Shown one piece after another: positions 35,986 to 47,900 of a DNA stretch of 64,000 nt (its first letter is position 1; every line of letters starts with the position of its first letter). The DNA is from Crambe crambe (lineage: Eukaryota > Porifera > Demospongiae > Poecilosclerida > Crambeidae). The notes under the pieces are model-generated. The model worked only from the letters and a program-made list of their open reading frames with translations. It did not search any database and was not told the origin of the DNA. The stretch lies in NCBI GenBank assembly GCA_963924555.1, contig OZ004584.1:5889001-5953000 (forward strand). Direction: 5' to 3'. Position numbers and translations under genes: made by a program.

Positions 35986-37997
35986 ATGATGTCAAAATAA
36001 ATTTAAAAGAATACGTAACAGTAAATTATGAATTGGTTACTCTTTAAAATGGTAGATACACTGGTGTGGTAGTCCTAAATATTGTAGCTATAGCTAGCCT
36101 AGCTGTTCTAGCTATACTCTTCTGCACGTGAGCATGCACTTATTTCATCAGTTTAAGTTACTGATGTAATCGTTATGAATAAGCAGTTTTAAATTCTATT
36201 ATCTGACACGCCCTTTTTTAGAAGAGCCTTTAGAGAAGCAGGATACTTGAGGTATGTTGATAATAATTCTTGCAAGTAGATAACTATAGCAGTAACTATT
36301 ATACTTGTGTTCACTTGGCATTATAAAGAAATAACTGAGATACGTATACTATGTTGTAATTATGGAGCATTGTAATAATGACAACCACCAGCATAACTAA
36401 TTATGTAGCTGGTTTTTGAAGACCAATAAATCATCACAGAAGTTAACAACTCCAAGTGCTAAGTGATCACAAATACTATGTAGCTACACTTTGATAGCTA
36501 GCTAGCTATGTTGATAGTGCAGCTAGCAGCATATGATGCCTTACATTATTATATAGCAATCAGCTTAGCTATAGGGGACAAGTAAACATAGATACCTTAA
36601 TAGGACTAAGTGGTCAAATTAGTTATTAATTATCCATTCCTATCAGCTGTCGCTAGAGAATGTGTTGTTACTGTCTCATGATCACTATAATAATGCTGAT
36701 CATTGCCAATGTGCAAAATGCGCTGTGCTAATAATGATCACTGCGCAGTGCTACCCTGTGTGTGCGCATACATACTGTGTTTTCAATTGTTGCTGGGGAC
36801 ATCTTTGATCACAATCCAAGCAAACTAACTATAATTATGTGTACAATATCAATGTAGCTATGTACACTGATGTGGTTATAGCTAGTTACTATTCTTCTGT
36901 ATAGTCTCATAGGCTTCTGCATGTGAGCATGTACTTATTCATCAGTGAAGTCACTATACAATCATCTTTATGAATAAGCAGTTTTATGAATCTCATTATC
37001 TGACATGCCTTTTTTTGAAAAGAATTTAAAGAAGCAGGTATGTAAGTAGCAGTTTATTAGTGTTCACTTGACATTATAGAAGCAACTGAGATAAATTATT
37101 AGGGAGCTAAAGCTAGAACATTTGGAATCATGGAGCACACATAACTAATTAGCTAGCTAAATAGCTAACTATCTGCTGATTTCATTTTGATTTCAAGTGA
37201 AGGATATAAGTAATTATGATAAAGCCTTAAGAGAAGAGGTAGCTACATAATATTATGTTTACATTAATCCTCATAACCGTATACATGTAGCTAACAATAC
37301 TATAGAGTCTATTGTGTTCACTAGTTCCCTGGAAGTAGTTGTATAGTTAATAAGTTTGAGAGGTAAATGGAATAAAGGAATAAAGCCTTATACATGTGTG
37401 TGTAGGAGCAGTACATACAGTAAATCAATGAATATAGCTATCTTGTAATGTTTATTTTAGTCCAATTAAGATTATTATCTTGATCGATCTATAGGGGACG
37501 AGTAAATGTAAATAGACTAGCTATACAATGATAGGATACCTTATTATTATTTTTTTACAGGATTAGCTAAAAAGATTGGCTTGTTATTATCCAGACCTAC
37601 TAACTGTTGAGAATGTGTAGCTATTGTCTTCTTTCTTGCATGATCACTATAATAATATTGATCCATGCAATATAAATGCACTGCGCTCACTGCACTCACT
37701 GTGTATGGATGCATATGCAGTGTTGATAATGATATGGCAATATAATTATGTAGAGCAAGCTAACTAGGTGATACATAATGATCTCAACCACTGCAAGAAT
37801 CTAGCTAATAAGTATGAATGATGGCTATTGTAAGAGTACTCTAGTACTAACAGTTAATGATTGTAATCGATTTCATTTTAATTGCAGATTGTGCATAATT
37901 ATAATTTGAGAGTAGATCATCATTTCATTTGAGACGTAATCTTTGCAGTAGCTATATTTGGTATTTCTTCTTGGTTGAATACTCGATCAAAGTGAGA
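35986..37997. repeat. 5' flank of ANK3
   Basis: It is a copy of the ANK1/ANK2 flank. It contains an uninterrupted CACTATAATAATATTGATCC site, so it lacks the foldback insertion. No gene is supported. Confidence 0.65.
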
Positions 37998-38007
37998 TTA
38001 TAAATAG
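37998..38007 (+). promoter_or_regulatory. TATA box of ANK3
   Basis: TTATAAATAG and the uORF are retained although the gene is broken. The TTG used as an apparent start in ANK1, 2 and 4 is TTA here. Confidence 0.55.
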
Positions 38008-38151
38008 CGCAGTGCATTTCGATCATATTCTCATCACCGCCAGTTAACACATCAGTTAATTAATGGACTATTACAAGGGACATTGACTGACAATACTGTG
38101 CAGGCTTCAATAATTTCAGAGTCGAGTTATACAATCATTCGATCAAATATA

Positions 38152-41100
38152 ATGTCTTCGTTAAAAGAAAACATTCACATTGAAACATTAGTATCGGCCT
38201 TGATTTCAGGTGATTTTAGGACGGTCTTACCGATATTATTATTGCAACAAAAATCATCATCAGAGCTCACTTTTCCCAACAAATTCACACCTCTTCACTA
38301 TGCCTGTCGTCACGGCAGACTGGATGTGGTTCAATCACTCATTACTAACTGCATTGGGTACACCATTGAGAGTAGAGATGTAAATGGTTGCACACCTTTA
38401 CACACTGCAGCAAAGTACGGACACTTCAATATCGTAAAATATTTGATATCAAGATTACTAATGTCCCTTATATCCATAAAAATTAGTACTAAATTATCAT
38501 CAGCACTAATGTCTTTATTCCAAGGTAAATTAGCAGACCAGCATACAAATTTAAATGGCAATACACCATTACATGCTGCCTGTATGGGTGGGCACTTGGA
38601 TATAGTCAAGTTCCTTATCAATACTATTGGCTGTGATCCACTGAGCATTAACATTGAAGGTCTACCCTGTCTCCACATGGCAGCAGAGCATGGACACTTG
38701 AATGTGGTTGAATACTTTATTAGAGGAGGTAGGGAGTGATGTAAACGTTGTGGATGTGCATGGGAGATCTCCAGCTTACCTTGCAGCTGGAGGAGGACAT
38801 TTGCAAGTCCTCAAGTATCTCATTGAGACTAAGGGAGCAGATCCTCAATTCAAAACAACTGCAGAATGGAAAAGTGATGAGTTTCATATGGCACCAGGTA
38901 GGTCACTAGTACATACAGCAAGTCGTGAAGGGCACCTGAATGTGGTGGAATATTTACTAGGCAGTCACAATTGCAGTCCATCTTGTCAGGATGAGGAGCA
39001 TGTTACTCCTCTTCATCTTGCCAGTCAACAGGGACACATGGACATTGTAGTTTACCTGATAGACACACATCACTGTGATCCATTGTGTCCAGATAAAAAA
39101 AAGATAACTCCATTGCACCGAGCTTCTTTAAATGGACACTTAAATGTGGTGCAATATTTAAATGCTATCCACAACTCAGATCCACTAGTGAAGAATACTT
39201 ATGATGACACACCACTTCATGTTGCTGCATTGGAAGGTAAACTAGATGTGGTCAAGCACTTTATTGAAGATATGAAATGTGATCCCAACACTAAAGGACA
39301 ATGGGATAGGATTCCTCTTCATCATGCGAGTGAACAAGGACATCTAGATGTCGTGAAATACCTTGTAGAATCACATCACTGTGATCCATTGTGTCCAGAT
39401 GAGAAGAAGGTAACTCCATTGCACCGAGCCTCTTCCAACGGTCACTTAAATGTGGTGCAATATTTAAATGCTATCCACAACTCAGATCCACTAGTGAAGA
39501 ATACTTATGATGACACACCACTTCATGTTGCTGCATTGGAAGGTAAACTAGATGTGGTCAAGCACTTTATTGAAGATATGAAATGTGATCCCAACACTAA
39601 AGGACAATGGGATAGGATTCCTCTTCATCATGCAAGTGCACAAGGACATCTAGATGTCGTAAAATACCTTGTAGAATCACATCACTGTGATCCATTGTGT
39701 CCAGATGAGAAGAAGGTAACTCCATTGCACCGAGCCTCTTCCAACGGTCACTTAAATGTGGTGCAATATTTAAATGCTATCCACAACTCAGATCCACTAG
39801 TGAAGAATACTTATGATGACACACCACTTCATGTTGCTGCATTGGAAGGTAAACTAGATGTGGTCAAGCACTTTATTGAAGATATGAAATGTGATCCCAA
39901 CACTAAAGGACAATGGGATAGGATTCCTCTTCATCATGCGAGTGAACACGGACATCTAGATGTCGTGAAATACCTCGTAGAATCACATCACTGTGATCCA
40001 TTGTGTCCAGATGAGAAGAAGGTAACTCCATTGCACCGAGCCTCTTCCAACGGTCACTTAAATGTGGTGCAATATTTAAATGCTATCCACAACTCAGATC
40101 CACTAGTGAAGAATACTTATGATAACACACCACTTCATGTTGCTGCATTGGAAGGTAAACTAGATGTGGTCAAGCACTTTATTGAAGATATGAAATGTGA
40201 TCCCAACACTAAAGGACGATGGGATAGGATTCCTCTTCATCATGCGAGTGAACACGGACATCTAGATGTCGTGAAATACCTCGTAGAATCACATCACTGT
40301 GATCCATTGTGTCCAGATGAGAAGAAGGTAACTCCATTGCACCGAGCCTCTTCCAACGGTCACTTAAATGTGGTGCAATATTTAAATGCTATCCACAACT
40401 CAGATCCACTAGTGAAGAATACTTATGATGACACACCACTTCATGTTGCTGCATTGGAAGGTAAACTAGATGTGGTCAAGCACTTCATTGAAGATATGAA
40501 ATGTGATCCCAACACTAAAGGACAATGGGATAGGATTCCTCTTCATCATGCGAGTGAACACGGACATCTAGATGTCGTGAAATACCTCGTAGAATCACAT
40601 CACTGTGATTCATTGTGTCCAGATGAGAAGAAGGTAACTCCATTGCACCGAGCCTCTTCCAACGGTCACTTAAATGTGGTGCAATATTTAAATGCTATCC
40701 ACAACTCAGATCCACTAGTGAAGAATACTTATGGTGACACACCACTTCACTATGCTGCGTCACGAGGTAAACTAGATGTGGTCAAGCACTTTATCGAAGA
40801 TATGAAATGTGATCCCAACACTAAAGGAGGATGGGATAGGATTCCTCTTCATCATGCGAGTGAACAAGGACATCTAGATGTCGTGAAATACCTCGTAGAA
40901 TCACATCACTGTGATCCATTGTGTCCAGATGAAGACAAGCAAACTCCGTTGCACCGAGCCTCTTCCAACGGTCACTTAAATGTGGTGCAATATTTAAATG
41001 CTATCCACAACTCAGATCCACTAGTGAAGAATACTTATGATAACACACCACTTCATGTTGCTGCATTGGAAGGTAAACTAGATGTGGTCAAGCACTTTAT

Positions 41101-41671
41101 TGAAGATATGAAATGTGATCCCAACACTAAAGGACAATGGGATAGGATTCCTCTTCATCATGCGAGTGAACACGGACATCTAGATGTCGTGAATTACCTC
41201 GTAGAATCACATCACTGTGATCCATTGTGTCCAGATGAGAAGAAGGTAACTCCATTGCACCGAGCCTCTTCCAACGGTCACTTAAATGTGGTGCAATATT
41301 TAAATGCTATCCACAACTCAGATCCACTAGTGAAGAATACTTATGATGACACACCACTTCATGTTGCTGCATTGGAAGGTAAACTAGATGTGGTCAAGCA
41401 CTTTATTGAAGATATGAAATGTGATCCCAACACTAAAGGAGGATGGGATAGGATTCCTCTTCATTATGCAAGTGGACAAGGACATCTAGATGTCGTGAAA
41501 TACCTCGTAGAATCACATCACTGTGATCCATTGTGTCCAGATGAAGACAAGCGAACTCCATTGCACCGAGCCTCTTCCAACGGACAATTTGATGTGGTGA
41601 GATATTTTATTGCTATCCACCACTCAGATCCACTAGTGATCTTATATTTTATCCAGTTTGAGTTTGTATAG
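38152..41671 (+). pseudogene. ANK3: truncated and frameshifted ankyrin paralogue
   Basis: It starts at the same ATG as ANK1 and ANK2 and encodes the same N-terminal ankyrin repeats. A one-base insertion near 38716 (TACTTTATTA where the other copies have TACTTATT) ends the frame at 38737-38739. The second open stretch (38702-41671) carries the rest of the ankyrin array with eight 306-bp units. At about 41639 the ankyrin sequence is joined to spacer DNA (TCTTATATTTTATCCAG, as at 31393), so the last repeats, the Roc GTPase, COR and both death domains are gone, and the frame ends after a few foreign codons. Compared with ANK2 the deletion is about 4.6 kb. The frameshift alone could be an assembly error; the deletion is structural. 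Confidence 0.8.
39179..41626 (+). repeat. ANK3 higher-order repeat: 8 copies of 306 bp
   Basis: GATCC landmarks at 39179 and 41627 are 2448 bases apart (8 x 306). Units here share a local signature, DEKKVTPLHRASSNG, repeated in most copies. That indicates recent local homogenisation. Confidence 0.85.
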
Positions 41672-41856
41672 CTATGAATTAAGATAATAAAGTTAGCAAG
41701 AAATGTGATGGCCAAGCTATTTTATAGCATTATTGAATTCAGCTAGCTAAACGTGCCAGACTGAGAATTGAGGGTAACAGCTACTGCCTTTCCTTCAATG
41801 ATTATACTGGGGATAATAGCACTCCAAAATAAAATGAAGTGATGTGTGGTTCTTTC

Positions 41857-42285
41857 ACAATACCTCATATAAACAACCTACGTAGCACAATAATTAACCT
41901 CTGCATGAGCAATGTGCTGGTCATTCTCTTTTGCAAATTTCTGAATTTTGAAGATCCTTCAAAAGCTCATAAGTTCATGACTGGAAGGTTGATGCCAGAA
42001 TTAGCTTCTTCTCTTGTTGCGAGTTGGATCTCTTTCTACTATGCTCAAATGCAGGAATTCTCACCCGACAACAATGCTGCATGCAATGGAGACTGGAGCA
42101 ACAATCAATGGCAACATTAGCTAAGTGCTCAGTAGGCATGCACACTCCTACGTAGCTGATGAAAACACATTATTAGGGGAGTGAGTATCATAGGGAACAC
42201 TTTTGATTCTGCTCTGACAACATACCTGCCCACACTGGGAGTGTCAATTTCCCCATCAAATGGTTTTCCTTTAAAGAAACAGTTT
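41857..42285 (+). pseudogene. Internally deleted relic of gene A (unit 4)
   Basis: It is nearly identical to the relics at 15880-16315 and 31608-32035. Confidence 0.65.
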
Positions 42286-43418
42286 TTCCCCCTGTTTTTT
42301 TTCGAATAGGAAAACATACATTATTGGAATTGTACATTTTAAATAGTGAGAATGGTAGTGGTGGTTCACTTGTGGTTACTACTCTTTTGCATGTGAGCAG
42401 TCAATGAATCTTATTATCTGACACGCCCTTTTAGAAAAGCCGTTAGAGAAGCAGGTATGTTGATAGTTGATACTTCTTGTAAGTAGCTAACAGCAACTGT
42501 AACTGTATAACTATTGTCTATCAAGTGCTAAAATAAAACAAAATTAATAATGTTTAAGGTAAGAGAGTGTGTCAGCACTAGGGCTCATTTGTAGATTGCC
42601 ATAGCTACATAGTATGTAACAGTATTAGCTACTATAGAGTCTATTGCATTCACTTGTTCCCTAGGAGTAGCTGAAATTATAAGTTTCATGGTATGGAACG
42701 AAGGAATAGAGCCTTATTCAGTGCGCAATCAGGAACAGAATATGTAGTTATAAGGTGACCCTTTTTTGGTCCAATAATGTAGCGAATGATTCGGGGATGA
42801 GTACATGCAGACTAGCTACAAAGCTATAGCTACAATAAAAGATAGGATACCATATAGGATATACCTTATCAGTTGCTACTGTGGAAAGGATACATATATA
42901 TTATTATTCAGTCCTTATGAAAGTATTACTGTCTTCTTTTCTTGCATGATCACTATAATAATGCTGATCAATGCAATGTAAATGCGCTGTGCTAATAATT
43001 ATTGGTCACCGTGCTGTGCTACCAAGCGCATATAGCTATACTTGCACAGCAACACATGAACCATGTGAATGATAAAAATTACTGTAAAAACTATTGTGTA
43101 AAAGCAACCCATTTAAGGTTATCTGAGTTATAAATGGCAGCCCCCAGATAACCAAAAAAAGGAACTCGGATAACCTAGATTCCTATTCTTTTTGCAGTGA
43201 TGCTTGCTGCACTTGCCCTATATGCTAAAGTATTCTAGTATTTCGTCTGCCAGTGTCTGCATATTTCATTGTTTTGTGTACGTAGTTACACACACGTGTA
43301 TGCCTGCAAAGGTTCAACAACCTGATTGCATTTTGTCACCCTAGGCTGTGTGATAAAGTTATTTAGAAGAATGCGGAGCACTGGACAAAATACCATTAAG
43401 TATGCCAGAGTTGACACA
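42286..43418. repeat. Spacer, copy of 16316-17440
   Basis: It keeps the segment that unit 3 has lost. It ends at about 43418 (AGTATGCCAGAGTTGACACA), where it joins ANK flank DNA, so the foldback element and the 3' gene A fragment are missing in this unit. No gene is supported. Confidence 0.55.
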
Positions 43419-44815
43419 TAGGACTTAATGGACTAAGTGGTCAAATTAGTTATTAATTATCCACCTATCAGCTGTCGCTAGAGAATGTGTTGTTACTGTC
43501 TCATGATCACTATAATAATGCTGATCATTGCCAATGTGCAAAATGCGCTGTGCTAATAATGATCACTGCGCAGTGCTACCCTGTGTGTGCGCATACATAC
43601 TGTGTTTTCAATTGTTGTTGGGACGTCTTTGATCACAATCCAAGCAAACTAACATCAAGTATGTGTACAATATCAATGTAGCTATGTACACTGATGTGGT
43701 TACACGTAGCTAGTTATTATTCTTTTGTGTAGTCTCATAGGCTTCTGCATGTGAGCATATGTACTTATTCATCAGTGAAGTCACTACAATCATCTTTATG
43801 AATAAGCAGTTTTATGAATCTCATTATCTGACATGCCCTTTTTTGAAAGAAGCAGGTATGTAAGTAGCAGTTTATTAGTGTTCACTTGACATTATAGAAG
43901 CAACTGAGATAAATTATTAGGGAGCTAAAGCTAAAACGTTTGGAATCATGGAGCACACATAACTAATTAGCTAGCTAAATAGCTAACTATCTGCTGATTT
44001 CATTTTGATTTCAAGTGAAGGATATAAGTAATTATGATAAAGCCTTAAGAGAAGAGGTAGCTACATAATATTATGTTTACATTAATCCTCATAACCGTAT
44101 ACATGTAGCTAACAATACTATAGAGTCTATTGTGTTCACTAGTTCCCTGGAAGTAGTCGTATAGTTAATAAGTTTGAGAGGTAAATGGAATAAAGGAATA
44201 AAGCCTTATACATGTGTGTGTAGGAGCAGTACATACAGTAAATCAATGAATATAGCTATCTGGTAATGTTTATTTTAGTCCAAATAAGATTATTATCTTG
44301 ATCAATCTATAGGGGACGAGTAAATGTAAATAGACTAGCTATACAATGATAGGATACCTTATTATTATTTTTTTACAGGATTAGCTAAAAAGATTGGCTT
44401 GTTATTATCCAGACCTACTAACTGTTGAGAATGTGTAGCTATTGTCTTCTTTCTTGCATGATCACTATAATAATATTGATCCATGCAATATAAATGCACT
44501 GCGCTCACTGCGCTCACTGTGTATGGATGCATATGCAGTGTTGATAATGATATGGCAATATAATTATGTAGAGCAAGCTAACTAGGTGATACATAATGAT
44601 CTCAACCACTGCAAGAATCTAGCTAATAAGTATGAATGATGGCTATTGTAAGAGTACTCTAGTACTAACAGTTGATGATTGTAATCGATTTCATTTTAAT
44701 TGCAGATTGTGCATAATTATAATTTGAGAGTAGATCATCATTTCATTCGAGGCGTCATCTTTGTAGTAGCTATATTTGGTATTTCTTCTTGGTTGAATAC
44801 TCGATCAAAGTGAGA
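43419..44815. repeat. Shortened 5' flank of ANK4
   Basis: It corresponds to about 20250-21640 before ANK2. It has the uninterrupted site for the foldback insertion near 44470. No gene is supported. Confidence 0.6.
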
Positions 44816-44825
44816 TTATAAATAG
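44816..44825 (+). promoter_or_regulatory. TATA box of ANK4
   Basis: TTATAAATAG, followed by the conserved leader and uORF, at the same distance from the main ATG (44970). Confidence 0.6.
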
Positions 44826-44969
44826 CGCAGTGCATTTCGATCATATTCTCGTCACCGCCAGTTGTCACATCAGTTAATTAATGGACTATTACAAGGGACA
44901 TTGACTGACAATACTGTGCAGGCTTCAATAATTTCAGAGTCGAGTTATACAATCATTCGATCAAATATA

Positions 44970-47900
44970 ATGTCTTCGTTAAAAGAAAACATTCACATTG
45001 AAACATTAGTATCGGCCTTGAAATCAGGTGATTTTAAGACGGTCTTACCGATATTATTATTGCAACAAAAATCATCATCAGAGCACACTTTTCCCAACAA
45101 ATTCACACCTCTTCACTATGCCTGTCGTCACGGCAGACTGGATGTGGTTCAATCACTCATTACTAACTGCATTGGGTACACCATTGAGAGTAGAGATGCA
45201 GATGGTTGCACACCTTTACACACTGCAGCAAAGTACGGACACTTCGATATCGTAAAATATTTGATATCAAGGTTATCAATGTCCCTTACATCCATAAAAA
45301 TTAGTACTAAATTATCATCAGCACTAACGTCTTTGTTCCAAGGTAAATTAGCAGACCAGCATACAAATTTAAATGGCAATACACCATTACATGCTGCCTG
45401 TATGGGTGGGCACTTGGATATAGTCAAGTTCCTTATCAATACTATTGGCTGTGATCCACTGAGCATTAACATTGAAGGTCTACCCTGTCTCCACCTGGCA
45501 GCAGAGCATGGACACTTGAATGTGGTTGAATACTTATTGGAGGAGGTAGGGAGTGATGTAAACGTTGTGGATGTGCATGGGAGATCTCAAGCTTACCTTG
45601 CAGCTGGAGGAGGACATTTGCAAGTCCTCAAGTATCTCATTGAGACTAAGGGAGCAGATCCTCAATTCAAAACAACTGCAGAATGGAAAAGTGATGAGTT
45701 TCATATGGCACCAGGTAGGTCACTAGTACATACAGCAAGTCGTGAAGGGCACCTAAATGTGGTAGAATATTTACTAGGCAGTCACGATTGCAGTCCATCT
45801 TGTCAGGATGAGGAGCATGTTACTCCTCTTCATCTTGCCAGTCAACAGGGACACATGGACATTGTAGTTTACCTGATAGACACACATCACTGTGATCCAT
45901 TGTGTCCAGATGAAGAAAAGATAACTCCATTGCACCGAGCTTCTTTAAATGGACACTTAAATGTGGTGCAATATTTAAATGCTATCCACAACTCAGATCC
46001 ACTAGTGAAGGATACTTATGGTGACACACCACTTCACTATGCTACATTGCAAGGTAAACTAGATGTGGTCAAGCACTTTATTGAAGATATGAAATGTGAT
46101 CCCAACACTAAAGGACGATGGGATAGGATTCCTCTTCATCATCGAGTGAACAAGGACATCTAGATGTCGTGAAATACCTCGTAGAATCACATCACTGTGA
46201 TCCATTGTGTCCAGGTGAGAAGAAGGAAACTCCATTGCACCAAGCCTCTTCCAATGGTCACTTAAATGTGGTGCAATATTTAAATGCTATCCACAACTCA
46301 GATCCACTAGTGAAGAATACTTATGATAACACACCACTTCATGTTGCTGCATTGAAAGGTAAACTAGATGTGGTCAAGCACTTTATTGAAGATATGAAAT
46401 GTGATCCCAACACTAAAGGACAATGGGATAGGATTCCTCTTCATCATGCGAGTGAACAAGGACATCTAGATGTCGTGAAATACCTCGTAGAATCACATCA
46501 CTGTGATCCATTGTGTCCAGATGAAAAGAAGCGAACTCCGTTGCACCAAGCCTCTTACGATGGACACTTAAATGTGGTGCAATATTTAAATGCTATCCAC
46601 AACTCAGATCCACTAGTGAAGAATACTTATGATAACACACCACTTCATGTTGCTGCATTGGAAGGTAAACTAGATGTGGTCAAGCACTTTATTGAAGATA
46701 TGAAATGTGATCCCAACACTAAAGGACAATGGGATAGGATTCCTCTTCATCATGCGAGTGAACGAGGACATCTAGATGTCGTGAAATACCTCGTAGAATC
46801 ACATCACTGTGATCCATTGTGTCCAGATGAAGACAAGGAAACTCCATTGCACCGAGCCTCTTCCAACGGTCACTTAAATGTGGTGCAATATTTAAATGCT
46901 ATCCACAACTCAGATCCACTAGTGAAGAATACTTATGATAACACACCACTTCATGTTGCTGCATTCGAAGGTAAACTAGATGTGGTCAAGCACTTTATTG
47001 AAGATATGAAATGTGATCCCAACACTAAAGGACAATGGGATAGGATTCCTCTTCATCATGCGAGTGAACAAGGACATCTAGATGTCGTGAAATACCTCGT
47101 AGAATCACATCACTGTGATCCATTGTGTCCAGATGAAAAGAAGCGAACTCCGTTGCACCAAGCCTCTTACGATGGACACTTAAATGTGGTGCAATATTTA
47201 AATGCTATCCACAACTCAGATCCACTAGTGAAGAATACTTATGATAACACACCACTTCATGTTGCTGCATAGGAAGGTAAACTAGATGTGGTCAAGCACT
47301 TTATTGAAGATATGAAATGTGATCCCAACACTAAAGGACAATGGGATAGGATTCCTCTTCATCATGCGAGTGAACAAGGACATCTAGATGTCGTGAAATA
47401 CCTCGTAGAATCACATCACTGTGATCCATTGTATCCAGATGAGAAGAAGCAAACTCCATTGCACCGAGCCTCTTCCAACGGTCACTTAAATGTGGTGCAA
47501 TATTTAAATGCTATCCACAACTCACATCCACTAGTGAAGAATACTTATGATAACACACCACTTCATGTTGCTGCATTGGAAGGTAAACTAGATGTGGTCA
47601 AGCACTTTATTGAAGATATGAAATGTGATCCCAACACTAAAGGACAATGGGATAGGATTCCTCTTCATCATGCGAGTGAACGAGGACATCTAGATGTCGT
47701 GAAATACCTCGTAGAATCACATCACTGTGATCCATTGTGTCCAGATGAAGACAAGCAAACTCCATTGCACCGAGCCTCTTCCAACGGTCACTTAAATGTG
47801 GTGCAATATTTAAATGCTATCCACAACTCAGATCCACTAGTGAAGAATACTTATGATAACACACCACTTCATGTTGCTGCATTCGAAGGTAAACTAGATG

